From Thalassobius sp047123305 (GTDB taxonomy: Bacteria; Pseudomonadota; Alphaproteobacteria; Rhodobacterales; Rhodobacteraceae): a DNA stretch of 64,000 bases. The DNA is taken from NCBI RefSeq assembly GCF_047123305.1, contig NZ_CP138918.1, positions 248,001 through 312,000 on the forward strand. The letters run 5' to 3'. The position numbers and the translations under genes are program-made. The notes beneath the pieces were generated by a model that saw only the letters and a list, made by a program, of their open reading frames with translations, ran no database searches and was not told the origin of the DNA. Shown piece after piece: positions 15,946 through 24,777 of this stretch. The stretch's first letter is position 1. Each line of letters starts with the position of its first letter.

Positions 15946-16968
15946 ATGACTAATTTCAACCTCTCATTTCCCAGCAAATGCACAATCAAAAACCTTTGCG
16001 ATTTCTCAAAAAAAATAATGGACTACCCTGAACAAGAAACGCTTACGATAAGTGCCGACAAGCTCGGGTTTGCGACACCGACGTCAATGATTTTCCTAAC
16101 GAAAGTCTGCCGACAACGCGCAAAAAAACATCGCAACGAAACTAGAAAATTTTTTGGGCTTTCCAAACACGACTATGCTAACAACCTCGGCTTCTCCAAA
16201 GCTCTGAACCTGAAGGGAAATCCCTTTCAGCAAGGCGCGTTCGGTGGAAATAACTACATTCCAATTTCTCTAATGCAAAAGGATGTGCTGGAAGAAGCCG
16301 CCGCAGATAAGTTTATTCACCTCGGAGATGAGATTGAACAACGATGTGGTAGTTTGGCAAAAGTTGTCTCACAGGGCAAAGGACGAGAACTCGAACGAGC
16401 CCTCCAAATATCATTCAGAGAAATCATTAGGAATAGTTTTGAGCATGGGGAGACCAATGAAGTAACTTTTTGCGCGCAGCACTGGCCGCAGCGTGAACAA
16501 GTTGAAATTTGCATAGCTGACAAAGGCATAGGCGTTCGCGCTTCTCTTGAAAGCGGCAAATATAACATTCCCAAGAACGACCAAGATGCCCTCAAGTACT
16601 CGATCATGCCTGGCGTTTCTTCGAAGGCATGGAGAAACAAGAAAAAAAGGGCATCACAAAAATCTGAATGGGACAATGCAGGATACGGCCTATTCTTCGC
16701 TCACCATCTTTTTGGCAATCTCGGGCATTTCTTTATTGGATCCGGCGATTCTGGCCTACTACTTTCCAAGGACAAAAAGATGGAACTCCCGTGCAAAATC
16801 GAGGGCACCTTGGTTTCCCTAAATTTGGACCTTTCTTGTGAGGGAAGTATATTGGAAGCTCTAAATGGAATTTCGAAGCAATCCCACAAGATCAAGACTA
16901 GGCTTGGGGTGAAAAGCTTAGATCTTGCCGAAATCGACAGCTATTTGAAAGCTAACAAACTCGAATAA
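15946..16968 (+). CDS. Orphan STAS-like plus GHKL-ATPase domain protein
   Basis: A 340-residue protein in AT-rich DNA (the 60 bases from 16081 hold 26 G+C, far below the neighbours). The first 65 residues resemble a STAS-like fold (ETLTISADKLGFATPTSMIF, then a basic helix). Residues 158-255 show a histidine-kinase-type ATPase: N-box REIIRNSFEHG (158-168), G1 DKGIG (192-196), G2 NAGYGLFFAHHL (244-255). There is no phospho-acceptor H-box, membrane helix or adjacent response regulator. Anti-sigma-factor kinases and STAS/ATPase pairs (DUF4325 type) are the closest known groups. The ATG at 15946 is chosen over a TTG at 15889; the ribosome binding site is weak. Target unknown. Confidence 0.7.
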   Translation: MTNFNLSFPSKCTIKNLCDFSKKIMDYPEQETLTISADKLGFATPTSMIFLTKVCRQRAKKHRNETRKFFGLSKHDYANNLGFSKALNLKGNPFQQGAFGGNNYIPISLMQKDVLEEAAADKFIHLGDEIEQRCGSLAKVVSQGKGRELERALQISFREIIRNSFEHGETNEVTFCAQHWPQREQVEICIADKGIGVRASLESGKYNIPKNDQDALKYSIMPGVSSKAWRNKKKRASQKSEWDNAGYGLFFAHHLFGNLGHFFIGSGDSGLLLSKDKKMELPCKIEGTLVSLNLDLSCEGSILEALNGISKQSHKIKTRLGVKSLDLAEIDSYLKANKLE

Positions 16969-16970
16969 CA

Positions 16971-16997
16971 AAAAGCGGCCCCGAAGGGCCGCTTTCT
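16971..16997. terminator. Bidirectional terminator between the ATPase gene and ettA
   Basis: GCGGCCC (16975-16981), loop CGAA, GGGCCGC (16986-16992), flanked by AAAA and TTT. It serves both convergent genes. Confidence 0.8.
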
Positions 16998-17003
16998 CAC
17001 CCT

Positions 17004-18659
17004 TTAGCGGGTGAATTTCTTGTGCTTGATCCGTTTCGGCTCCAGCGCGTCGGGGCCGAGGCGGCGTTTCTTGTCTTCTTCGTAGTCCTCGAAGTTGCCT
17101 TCGAACCATTCCACATGGGCGTCGCCTTCGAAGGCGAGGATGTGGGTACAGATCCGATCGAGGAAGAAACGGTCGTGCGAAATCACCACCGCGCAGCCGG
17201 CGAAATCAACCAGCGCATCTTCCAGCGCCCGCAGGGTCTCAACGTCCAGATCGTTGGTTGGTTCGTCGAGCAGCAGCACGTTGCCGCCCTCTTTCAGCAG
17301 ACGCGCCATGTGGACCCGGTTGCGCTCACCACCGGACAGGAGGTTCAGGGTTTTCTGCTGATCGCCGCCCTTGAAGTTGAAGGACGAGCAATAGGCGCGG
17401 GAGTTGACCTGCGCATCGCCCAGTTCAATCAGCTCCGCCCCGCCGGAAATCGCTTCCCAGACGGTGTCCTTGTCTTTCAGATCATCGCGCGACTGATCCA
17501 CATAGGACAGCTGCACGGTGTCCCCATATTCCACGGTGCCCTCATCGGGCTGTTCCTGACCGGTCAGCATGCGGAACAGGGTGGTTTTACCGGCGCCGTT
17601 GGGGCCGATCACGCCGACGATACCGCCTGGCGGCAGGCTGAATGACAGATCCTCGACCAGGAGCTTGTCGCCCATCGCCTTTTTCAGACCGTTCACTTCT
17701 ATCACCTTGCCACCAAGACGCTGACCGTTCGGGATCACGATCTGGGCGCGGGTGATTTTCTCCCGCTCAGACTGGTTGGCCAGATCGTTATAGGCGGCGA
17801 TACGGGCCTTGGATTTCGCCTGACGCGCCTTGGCGCCCTGACGCATCCATTCCAGCTCACGCTCCAGCGTTTTCTGGCGGGCTTTGTCCTCTTTGGCTTC
17901 GTGCTGCAGGCGCTTTGCCTTCTGCTCCAGCCAGGCCGAGTAGTTGCCTTCGTAAGGAATGCCACGGCCGCGGTCGAGTTCCAGGATCCAGCCGGTGATG
18001 TCATCCAGGAAGTAGCGGTCGTGGGTGACAATCAGAATGGTGCCCTTGTAGTCGATCAGGTGCTGCTGCAGCCAAGCGATGGTTTCCGCGTCCAAGTGGT
18101 TGGTCGGCTCGTCGAGCAGCAGCATATCAGGCGCTTCAAGCAGCAGCTTACACAGCGCCACACGACGTTTTTCACCGCCCGACAGGCTGGTCACATCGGC
18201 ATCATCCGCCGGGCAGCGCAGCGCTTCCAGCGAGATATCGACCTGACTGTCCAGATCCCACAGGTTCTGGCTGTCGATCTCATCCTGCAACTGCGCCATT
18301 TCATCGGCGGTTTCATCGCTGTAGTTCATCGCCAGCTCATTGTAGCGATCCAGAATGGCTTTCTTCGCGGCCACCCCCAGCATCACATTGCCGCGCACAT
18401 CAAGGTTCGGGTCCAGTTCCGGCTCCTGCGGCAGGTAGCCGACCTTGGCGCCCTCAGCGTGCCAGGCCTCACCGGAAAATTCCTTGTCGAGGCCCGCCAT
18501 GATCTTCATCAGCGTCGACTTACCGGAACCGTTCACCCCCACAACGCCGATTTTCACGCCGGGGAGGAAGTTCAGGTGGATGTTTTCAAAGCATTTCTTA
18601 CCGCCCGGATAGGTCTTGGAGACGCCGGACATGTGATAGACATATTGATAGGATGCCAT
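17004..18659 (-). CDS. ettA: Energy-dependent translational throttle protein EttA (ABC-F)
   Basis: A 551-residue soluble ABC-F protein with two ATPase domains and no membrane part. Domain 1: Walker A GVNGSGKST, signature LSGGEKRR, Walker B LLLDEPTNHLD. Domain 2: GPNGAGKTT, LSGGERNR, LLLDEPTNDLD. The linker between them is basic and coiled (tRNA-interaction region). EttA binds the ribosomal E site and gates the first elongation cycle by ADP/ATP ratio. The start at 18659 (MASYQYVYHMSGVSK) matches family length (about 555); the frame stays open over 200 codons upstream, but that part is antisense to the next gene. Confidence 0.93.
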   Translation of the reverse strand: MASYQYVYHMSGVSKTYPGGKKCFENIHLNFLPGVKIGVVGVNGSGKSTLMKIMAGLDKEFSGEAWHAEGAKVGYLPQEPELDPNLDVRGNVMLGVAAKKAILDRYNELAMNYSDETADEMAQLQDEIDSQNLWDLDSQVDISLEALRCPADDADVTSLSGGEKRRVALCKLLLEAPDMLLLDEPTNHLDAETIAWLQQHLIDYKGTILIVTHDRYFLDDITGWILELDRGRGIPYEGNYSAWLEQKAKRLQHEAKEDKARQKTLERELEWMRQGAKARQAKSKARIAAYNDLANQSEREKITRAQIVIPNGQRLGGKVIEVNGLKKAMGDKLLVEDLSFSLPPGGIVGVIGPNGAGKTTLFRMLTGQEQPDEGTVEYGDTVQLSYVDQSRDDLKDKDTVWEAISGGAELIELGDAQVNSRAYCSSFNFKGGDQQKTLNLLSGGERNRVHMARLLKEGGNVLLLDEPTNDLDVETLRALEDALVDFAGCAVVISHDRFFLDRICTHILAFEGDAHVEWFEGNFEDYEEDKKRRLGPDALEPKRIKHKKFTR

Positions 18660-18800
18660 GGGGGAGCTCTCTTGCAGGGAAACTTGGGTTGGCAGAGGTG
18701 ATAGCGGATGGGGCTTGGGGGGGCAATCCATCGGTGTAGAATTGATCTTGTCACAGGAATATGATCCTTGCGTTAAGACTGCGTGCGCTATGGTGACCCC

Positions 18801-19313
18801 ATGCGTTTGATCGTTGCCCTCCTTGTTATCTTCATACCCGCCATCGCCACGGCCGACGGTCTGTCGCGGCGAATGGACTGTGACAGCTGGGCCAATGACA
18901 TCCGGCCCACGGAATGGGGTTGGGCGGTGCGGGACTGTGTGGAGCAAGGACGTTATGACACTGCAATTACGGCGTTTTTTGCTTATAACAGCTATATCCT
19001 CTTTGATCAGCAGCGGGTGCGGGATGAAAGCGCCCATGTGGTCAAGGATGAGTTGAACGTCTGGATCTTCTCGGGCTATTCGCGCGATCAGTTCAATGCA
19101 CTGAAACCCTACACCGCTGAGATGCGGGCGCAGGAGGGGGCGTTTTATTCTGCCACCTGCAGCGCCCTGCGCCGCCTCGGCCCGCCTGCCTATCGCCCTC
19201 AATATATGATCAAACGTGGCATGATCCCCCGCAAGTCCGCGGAGGACTGGCAGGTCGCGGGGTTTGACCCCACTGCCGCCTGGCAAGAGGCGCTGGAGAT
19301 CAACGGCTGCTAA
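18801..19313 (+). CDS. Hypothetical exported protein, 170 aa
   Basis: The N terminus MRLIVALLVIFIPAIATADG is a clear signal peptide, so the protein is probably periplasmic. The mature part has four Cys (in MDCDSW, RDCVEQ, SATCSA and the terminal NGC), possibly two disulfides. It has no recognised motif. The start at 18801 is set by the signal peptide. It is divergent from ettA and convergent with the MarR-GNAT gene. Confidence 0.75.
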   Translation: MRLIVALLVIFIPAIATADGLSRRMDCDSWANDIRPTEWGWAVRDCVEQGRYDTAITAFFAYNSYILFDQQRVRDESAHVVKDELNVWIFSGYSRDQFNALKPYTAEMRAQEGAFYSATCSALRRLGPPAYRPQYMIKRGMIPRKSAEDWQVAGFDPTAAWQEALEINGC

Positions 19314-19325
19314 GCCGCTGCGCCC

Positions 19326-20213
19326 TCAGATCGCTTTTTCAAAGAAGTAGTCGGGATAGGGGTCATCGTTGAAACGGTCGATCTCGGTCCAGCCGGAGCG
19401 CTGGTAGAGCGCCACCGCCTCGGGCAGGGCCGAGTTGGTGTCGAGCCGCAAGAGCGAAATACCCAGCGCTTTGGCGCGGGTCTCGGCGGCCTCCATCAGG
19501 GTGCGTGACAGGCCCAGACCACGCGCCGCGGGGGAAATCCACAGACGTTTGATTTCGGCATAACCTTTGTTGGTGCCCTTCACACCAACGCAGCCCAGTG
19601 GCATGCCGTCGGAGTAAGCCACTAGAAACACACCTCTCGGGGCCATCATATCGGTGGCTTCGGGATCGGCAGACAGGTTGACATCAAATCCGGTCTCGAA
19701 CCGTTCGCCCAGCTCTTTGTAATAGGCCTCCAGACAGGTGACCGCATCGGCACTGCGTGGGTCACATGTCACCAGTTCAATCCGGTCACGCCCCAGCGCC
19801 GAGGCGACAAGGTCCATCGCCTCCAGCAGGGCTTCGGGACGTGGGTGGCGGTCCAGCAGGCGGCTGGCGCGATCATCGGACAGCTGGTTGTAGGCGGCAA
19901 ATTCTATCTGCCCCGCCTCTGTCAGCAGGGCAATCCGACGGCGGCCATCGTTGGGATCACGGTCCAGCGAAACCAGCCCTTCGTCCTGCAACTGTTTCAG
20001 AAACCGGCTGAGCAGAGGTTTGTCGAGGTCAAGATAGGCGCGGATCGCCTCCAGATCGCGGCCTTCAGGGCCAATGGCATGCAACACCCGCGCCGGCCCC
20101 AATGGTCGTCCTCGCCCCAAGAAGGATTGATCCAAAGCGCCGGTTTCGCGGGTCACGGCACGGTTGAAACGGCGGATTCGGGCCACGGGATCTTGGGAGG
20201 CGGTCTTGGACAT
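19326..20213 (-). CDS. MarR-type regulator fused to a GNAT acetyltransferase
   Basis: A 295-residue fusion. Residues 1-140 are a MarR winged helix (DKPLLSRFLKQLQDEGLVS, then the wing RDPNDGRRRIALLT). Residues about 150-295 are a GNAT domain with the acetyl-CoA loop motif ARGLGLSRTLMEAAE and a late strand LRLDTNSALPEAVALYQRSGW. Such bifunctional proteins are a known class; ligand and acetyl acceptor are mostly unknown. The promoter carries an ATAGTT/AACTAT palindrome (20252-20273), suggesting autoregulation. No other target gene is obvious. Confidence 0.85.
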   Translation of the reverse strand: MSKTASQDPVARIRRFNRAVTRETGALDQSFLGRGRPLGPARVLHAIGPEGRDLEAIRAYLDLDKPLLSRFLKQLQDEGLVSLDRDPNDGRRRIALLTEAGQIEFAAYNQLSDDRASRLLDRHPRPEALLEAMDLVASALGRDRIELVTCDPRSADAVTCLEAYYKELGERFETGFDVNLSADPEATDMMAPRGVFLVAYSDGMPLGCVGVKGTNKGYAEIKRLWISPAARGLGLSRTLMEAAETRAKALGISLLRLDTNSALPEAVALYQRSGWTEIDRFNDDPYPDYFFEKAI

Positions 20214-20251
20214 GTTGGACTTCTTCAGTGGTTACTGGTCTTCAAACTTCG

Positions 20252-20273
20252 ATAGTTAACCTAAGGCAACTAT
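20252..20273 (-). promoter_or_regulatory. Candidate MarR operator of the MarR-GNAT gene
   Basis: ATAGTT (20252-20257) and AACTAT (20268-20273) enclose CCTAAGG, a 22-bp imperfect palindrome 39 bases upstream of the start. A -35-like TTGCAT on the minus strand (20279-20274) abuts it. Confidence 0.5.
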
Positions 20274-20442
20274 ATGCAAATTGCAAGCCCCGCCGCAGCA
20301 TAACCTACTGCATAATCCTCTTCATCATACCCTGCATCACCACCTGTGTCCCCGCCTGCCCTAGCCGCAACCCTATGATTTTCCGACCACCTTCTCTTTG
20401 CTTTGCGGTTGACAGCATCGCCCCTTCACGGGAAGGAAAGGC

Positions 20443-21042
20443 ATGCGCAACAGGCTGCCATATGCCCGGTCCGGTCAGGTGATCGGCCTTTTGGGAGGAT
20501 CGTTTGATCCGGCCCACGAAGGTCACGCCCATATCACCCGCGAAGCGCTGAAACGGTTTGGACTGGATCAAGTCTGGTGGCTGGTCAGCCCCGGCAACCC
20601 GCTGAAATCACACGGCCCTGCTGCAATGGCGCGGCGCGTGGCCCACGCCCGTGCGGTGATCGACCACCCTCGTGTCACCGTCACCGATCTGGAGGTGCAG
20701 ACCGGCACGCGCTATACCGCAGCCACGTTGCGGGCGCTGACGCGGCTCTATCCACGGGTGCGGTTTGTCTGGCTGATGGGGGCGGATAATCTGGTGCAGT
20801 TCCACCGCTGGCAGGACTGGCAGAAGATCATGGCCGAGGTGCCCGTTGGCGTGCTGGCGCGCCCCGGTGATCGGCTGGCGGCGCGCTGTTCCAAAGCCGC
20901 CCGGATGCACCGCGGCCAGAAACTCTCGCCCCGTCACAGTCAGGGACTGGCACGGGCCAAGGCGCCGCAGTGGTGTTTTGTGAACATGCCGATGGTGGCG
21001 CAGTCCTCTAGCCAGATCCGCGCCCGAGGCGAGTGGGGCTGA
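20443..21042 (+). CDS. nadD: Nicotinate-nucleotide adenylyltransferase
   Basis: A 199-residue enzyme that adenylates nicotinate mononucleotide to deamido-NAD. Motifs: GGSFDPAHEGHAHI near residue 19 (nucleotidyltransferase HxGH), LMGADNLVQFHRWQDW in the middle, and SSSQIRARGEW near the C terminus (ISSSxIR). GGAAGGAAAGG precedes the ATG. It stands alone; in many alphaproteobacteria nadD sits by obgE/proA/rsfS, none of which is in this window. Confidence 0.93.
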   Translation: MRNRLPYARSGQVIGLLGGSFDPAHEGHAHITREALKRFGLDQVWWLVSPGNPLKSHGPAAMARRVAHARAVIDHPRVTVTDLEVQTGTRYTAATLRALTRLYPRVRFVWLMGADNLVQFHRWQDWQKIMAEVPVGVLARPGDRLAARCSKAARMHRGQKLSPRHSQGLARAKAPQWCFVNMPMVAQSSSQIRARGEWG

Positions 21043-21137
21043 TCACCCCAGACGGTCCCGCAGGGTCGCGAAGATTTCATAATCCCCGTGATTTACGCGC
21101 TTGAGAGCTTGCCCCCATCGGGGGTAGACTGACCGCT

Positions 21138-22631
21138 ATGGTTCATTCATTTTCCAGACGTTTTTTTCTCACAACACTGGCCGCCTTTTCCGCCAGTCCG
21201 CTTGCGGCACGCCCCGTAAAGAAATCGCTGCGCCCGCAGGCGCGTCCCGGCACCCCCCGCCTGCCCAGCGCCGAACCGATTGAGGCACTGCTGAAACGGG
21301 CCAAACTGGGCGGCTCTGTCAGCTGTGCGGTGGCCGAGATTGGCTCAGGCCAATTGCTGGAAGGCCGCGCCAGCAACGCCACCCTACCGCCCGCCTCGGT
21401 GACGAAAGCGGTGACCGCGCTTTATGCGCTGGACACGCTTGGGCCGAACCACCGGTTCCGCACCCGCATCATTGCCACTGCCCCGATCCAAAACGGGGTG
21501 CTTCAGGGGGACCTGATTTTGGCCGGTGGCGGTGATCCGACCTTGAACACCGAAGGGTTGGCCGCCTTGGCCAAAACGCTGAAAGCCGCAGGTCTGCGCG
21601 AAGTGCGTGGGCGGTTCCGGGTCTACGCCGGCGCCCTGCCTTATGCCCGCCAGATCGACAAGGCGCAGCCCGATCATGTTGGCTATAACCCCGCGATTTC
21701 CGGCTTGTCGCTGAACTTCAACCGGGTGCATTTCGAATGGAAGCGAGCTGGCAGCGGCTGGGGGGTGACGATGGATGCCCGTTCGGCCAATTACCGCCCC
21801 GAAGTCTCGATCGCGAAGATGGCCGTGATCAAACGTCAGATGCCGGTTTACACCTACCAGCAAAAGGGCAGCACTGATCACTGGACCGTGGCCAGTGGCG
21901 CGCTGGGCAAAGGTGGAGCACGTTGGTTGCCAGTGCGACGGCCTGACCTCTATGCCGGTGAAGTGTTCCGCACCCTGGCCCGCGCACATGGCATTGTTTT
22001 GCCAAAAGAAAAAGTTGCCAAATCGCTGCCTGCCGGGACCACGGTGGCAACCTATCAAAGCGCGCTCTTGCGCGACATCCTGCGGGACATGTTGAAATAC
22101 TCCACCAACCTCACCGCCGAGATGGTCGGTCTGGCGGCCACAGGGGTCAGCACGGGCAAACTCTCGACGCTCCGGGCCTCGGCACAGCAGATGACACGCT
22201 GGGCCAAACGGCGGCTGGGGATGCAGCAGGGCAAGTTTGTCGATCACTCGGGGCTGGGCGATGCCTCGCTTCTGTCAGCGCAGGATATGGTGGCGGCGCT
22301 TTCCACGCGATTGGCGCGCGAGCAGCTGCCTGCCATCCTGAAACCGATCACCCTGCGCGATGCCAAAGGCAAACCCAACAGCCGCCACCCGCTGAAGGTG
22401 CTGGCCAAAACCGGCACTTTGAACTTCGCCTCCTCGCTGGCGGGCTATGTAACCACACCGGACGGACGGGTGATGGCCTTTGCCATTTTCACCGCCGACA
22501 ACAAGAAACGCAGCGCCCTCAGCAAAGACCAACGTGAACGCCCGGAAGGGGGGCGCAGCTGGAACAAACGTTCCAAAGCACTGCAGCAAAGCCTGCTGGA
22601 ACGCTGGGGGCAGCTATACGGCGCGGGCTAG
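21138..22631 (+). CDS. dacB: D-alanyl-D-alanine carboxypeptidase/endopeptidase (PBP4, S13 family)
   Basis: A 497-residue periplasmic penicillin-binding protein. The N terminus MVHSFSRRFFLTTLAAFSASPLAARP carries a twin-arginine-like signal (shown here only to locate it; cleavage near LAA). Active-site motifs: SVTK at 87-90, YSTN near 325, and KTG in VLAKTGTLNFASS near 420. It trims D-Ala and cuts DD-crosslinks during growth. The long insertion between SxxK and SxN fits class C type 4 PBPs. It follows nadD by 95 bases on the same strand. Confidence 0.9.
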   Translation: MVHSFSRRFFLTTLAAFSASPLAARPVKKSLRPQARPGTPRLPSAEPIEALLKRAKLGGSVSCAVAEIGSGQLLEGRASNATLPPASVTKAVTALYALDTLGPNHRFRTRIIATAPIQNGVLQGDLILAGGGDPTLNTEGLAALAKTLKAAGLREVRGRFRVYAGALPYARQIDKAQPDHVGYNPAISGLSLNFNRVHFEWKRAGSGWGVTMDARSANYRPEVSIAKMAVIKRQMPVYTYQQKGSTDHWTVASGALGKGGARWLPVRRPDLYAGEVFRTLARAHGIVLPKEKVAKSLPAGTTVATYQSALLRDILRDMLKYSTNLTAEMVGLAATGVSTGKLSTLRASAQQMTRWAKRRLGMQQGKFVDHSGLGDASLLSAQDMVAALSTRLAREQLPAILKPITLRDAKGKPNSRHPLKVLAKTGTLNFASSLAGYVTTPDGRVMAFAIFTADNKKRSALSKDQRERPEGGRSWNKRSKALQQSLLERWGQLYGAG

Positions 22632-22663
22632 CGCCCCGTTGAAAGCCTCCAGTTAAGGCCAAA

Positions 22664-22690
22664 AGCAAAACAGCGCGGAAACCCGCGCCG
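22664..22690 (-). terminator. Terminator of the TerB-like gene
   Basis: On the minus strand GCGCGG pairs with CCGCGC around GTTT (22673-22688), followed by TGTTTTG. It lies 27 bases after the stop. Confidence 0.55.
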
Positions 22691-22714
22691 TTTGAACCGT
22701 TTCAAAGCCAACCA

Positions 22715-23140
22715 TCAGGCCGAGAGATGGCGCGCCCGCGATCCCCGTTCGATCGCCGCGGCGTGCAGCCGGTCGATGTTCAGCTCATGGCGCATCTCTT
22801 CCAGCAGACGCAGTTCCTGTTCGTAGATATGACCATCTGCCGCTGCCACATCACAGGCCAGTGCGTAAGCGGTTTCAAACAGGTGCTCCGGCAGGTTTTC
22901 CCGGATCAGACCAAACAGCGCCTCAATCCCCTCTTCTTCCGAGAACAGATCAAACACGATGCGGCTGATATCGCCCACGCGGTCAATGTCATAGCTGGCA
23001 AATACCGGCAGGTGGTTCACGGTGTTCTGGATCTTCACCAGCTCGGCGGTGCGCATATTGGCGTCGGCCGCGGAGATGGCGATCATCAGAGCCACAAGGC
23101 AATCCTGCGGGCTGAGGGGATGGGGGATCTGTTCGGACAC
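22715..23140 (-). CDS. TerB-family protein (tellurite-resistance TerB fold)
   Basis: A 141-residue helical protein with two acidic blocks, AISAADANMRTAEL and VAAADGHIYEQELRLLEEM, the second being the DGxxxxxE metal-binding pattern of TerB-like proteins. Roseobacters carry several such stand-alone proteins; tellurite itself is unlikely to be the substrate. No ATG is available; the GTG at 23140 is chosen because AAGGAA lies six to seven bases upstream. A GTG twelve codons earlier lacks a ribosome site. Confidence 0.75.
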   Translation of the reverse strand: MSEQIPHPLSPQDCLVALMIAISAADANMRTAELVKIQNTVNHLPVFASYDIDRVGDISRIVFDLFSEEEGIEALFGLIRENLPEHLFETAYALACDVAAADGHIYEQELRLLEEMRHELNIDRLHAAAIERGSRARHLSA

Positions 23141-23271
23141 GGGGGCTTCCTTTGTCACAAGTCGAGTGGGAGGCACTGGGGAGGCGCCTCGGAGGGGTCA
23201 ATAAATCAATAGGCTGAAAGATAAGCTCAAAACCGGCCTCAAACAACCCGAAGCCACAGCTTGACCCTGCA

Positions 23272-24564
23272 TCAATTTGGCACTGCGGCAAGAAATTCCG
23301 GATCCGCGCCGCGTTGCAGCGCCTGCCAGAAGGCCAGTTCTTCGGCCATCCCACCATTGGCCAGCACAATGCCTTCGTGGTTCAGCACATAAAGGCTGGG
23401 GCAGGAATCAAATTGCAACGTCTCTTGCAGACTGCCATCCAGATCCTGCGCCACCAGATAGGGCATGTCCGTGTCGGCAATGGCCTCCTCCAGTTGCGAC
23501 GCATGTTGCCAATGAGCGCTGGCGTCAGGCCGCTCGGAAATCACATGCACCCCGCCAATGCGTTCGGGGAACCGGGCATAAAGGCTGCGCAGCCCGACCA
23601 GTTCCGCCAAAAACGGGCCGTTCATCCGGTATGGCCCCAAAGCATAGACCAGCAGCAACTGCCCCGGTTTCATCTGCGACAGCGCTTGGTCCAGATCACA
23701 CATCTGTCCCGGCGCATCGAAAAACCCATGCACATCCCGGCGCGGCAGCCGGTAGCGGATCGGGAAAGGTTTCTGCAATGTCGGCCCCCAGGCGATCACC
23801 GCCCGTTCGCGGCACACCGCCGAATAGAGATCACAGATCGCTGGCAGCTCGGCGCAGTTCTGCACTGCGAACTGGGCCAGTTCCTTGGCCTTGGGCACGT
23901 CCCCGCCATGATAATGCAGCAGACATTCCACAAACAGATTCAGTGCGAAATAGGCACTGGGCATCGGCGGCTTGCCATCCGCCTCGTAGCTCTTGGCCGC
24001 AGCCTGCAGCATCTCGCGGGCCTCATCCTTGCGGTCCGCCGCCAGATAGGCCAGCGCCAGAAGTTGTTGATAGGTGTATTCTCTGGCCTGCAGCCGCTTT
24101 GCGTGTTTCTTGGCCTTGGAGGTGAAGGGCGCGGTCAGTCGGGAGGCAATTGGCAAAAGCGCCATTTCGAAATCCGGCACCAATGCGGCAAAGCTTTGCC
24201 AGACTTCTTCGGACCAGATCCGATGCAGCACCATAGGATCCACCTGCCCCGTGCGCACAGCGGTTTTCAGCGCCGCATTGATCCCCGGAGACAGTTTCAC
24301 CCCATTGGGCCACAGACCGCCGCGCAGCTCCGCCATCTCGCAGCCTTCTCCGGTGTGAAACACCAAAGAGGCGGCCCCTTCAAGACGGGCGCGCTGCACG
24401 CTTTCCCCTGTGGGGGCGGTGCCGTTGATATGCATCAGCTGCCAGCCCTCCTGCAGCCCCAGTTCGGCGGCGTGTGAGCCGGGGTAGACTTTGGTAACAG
24501 CCCAGGCGGATTGGGTGGCTTCGCTCAGCAGGGATTGCGGCCATTGTGTACGGTCGAGGGGCAT
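23272..24564 (-). CDS. PDZ-like / helical repeat / thioredoxin-like protein
   Basis: A 430-residue protein without signal peptide. Residues 15-70 look PDZ-like (AWAVTKVYPGSHAAELGLQEGWQLMHINGT in two parts around GSHAAELGLQEGW). Residues 150-260 are TPR-like helices (YTYQQLLALAYLAADRKDEA, then FVECLLHYHGGDVPKAKELAQ). The C-terminal third has a thioredoxin-like layout (LLVYALGPY; VHVISERPDA; PYLVAQDLDGSLQETLQFDSCPSLYVLNHEGIV, read as a cis-Pro strand) but no CXXC pair, so a redox role is doubtful. Function unknown; a peroxiredoxin-like or scaffold role is possible. Confidence 0.6.
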   Translation of the reverse strand: MPLDRTQWPQSLLSEATQSAWAVTKVYPGSHAAELGLQEGWQLMHINGTAPTGESVQRARLEGAASLVFHTGEGCEMAELRGGLWPNGVKLSPGINAALKTAVRTGQVDPMVLHRIWSEEVWQSFAALVPDFEMALLPIASRLTAPFTSKAKKHAKRLQAREYTYQQLLALAYLAADRKDEAREMLQAAAKSYEADGKPPMPSAYFALNLFVECLLHYHGGDVPKAKELAQFAVQNCAELPAICDLYSAVCRERAVIAWGPTLQKPFPIRYRLPRRDVHGFFDAPGQMCDLDQALSQMKPGQLLLVYALGPYRMNGPFLAELVGLRSLYARFPERIGGVHVISERPDASAHWQHASQLEEAIADTDMPYLVAQDLDGSLQETLQFDSCPSLYVLNHEGIVLANGGMAEELAFWQALQRGADPEFLAAVPN

Positions 24565-24692
24565 GAATAGTCCTTGGTTTAATCCCCACAGTTTACGGGG
24601 TCGTACTGTGATCTCAATAGAACTTTCGCCGTAGCGTCACCCGCAAACCCTGCCACAATGTTGCAACGCAGCGCAAAAGCCGCTGCCTTCTG

Positions 24693-24721
24693 TTGACTGG
24701 CACGGTCACGCACAATAGGAA
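24693..24721 (+). promoter_or_regulatory. Possible lysK promoter
   Basis: TTGACT (24693-24698) resembles a -35; TAGGAA (24716-24721) after 17 bases is a weak -10. It lies about 57 bases before the ATG. An imperfect CACAGT/ACTGTG inverted repeat lies further upstream at 24587-24610. Confidence 0.35.
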
Positions 24722-24777
24722 GCGGCGGTCTGCCGCGCATGGGGCGCGGGCGGACCCTTATCTGATGGAGACAGCAC

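Noticed and set aside
18660..19286. N-terminal extension of EttA by 209 codons
   Set aside because: It is antisense to the exported 170-aa gene, and the EttA family starts at MASYQY.
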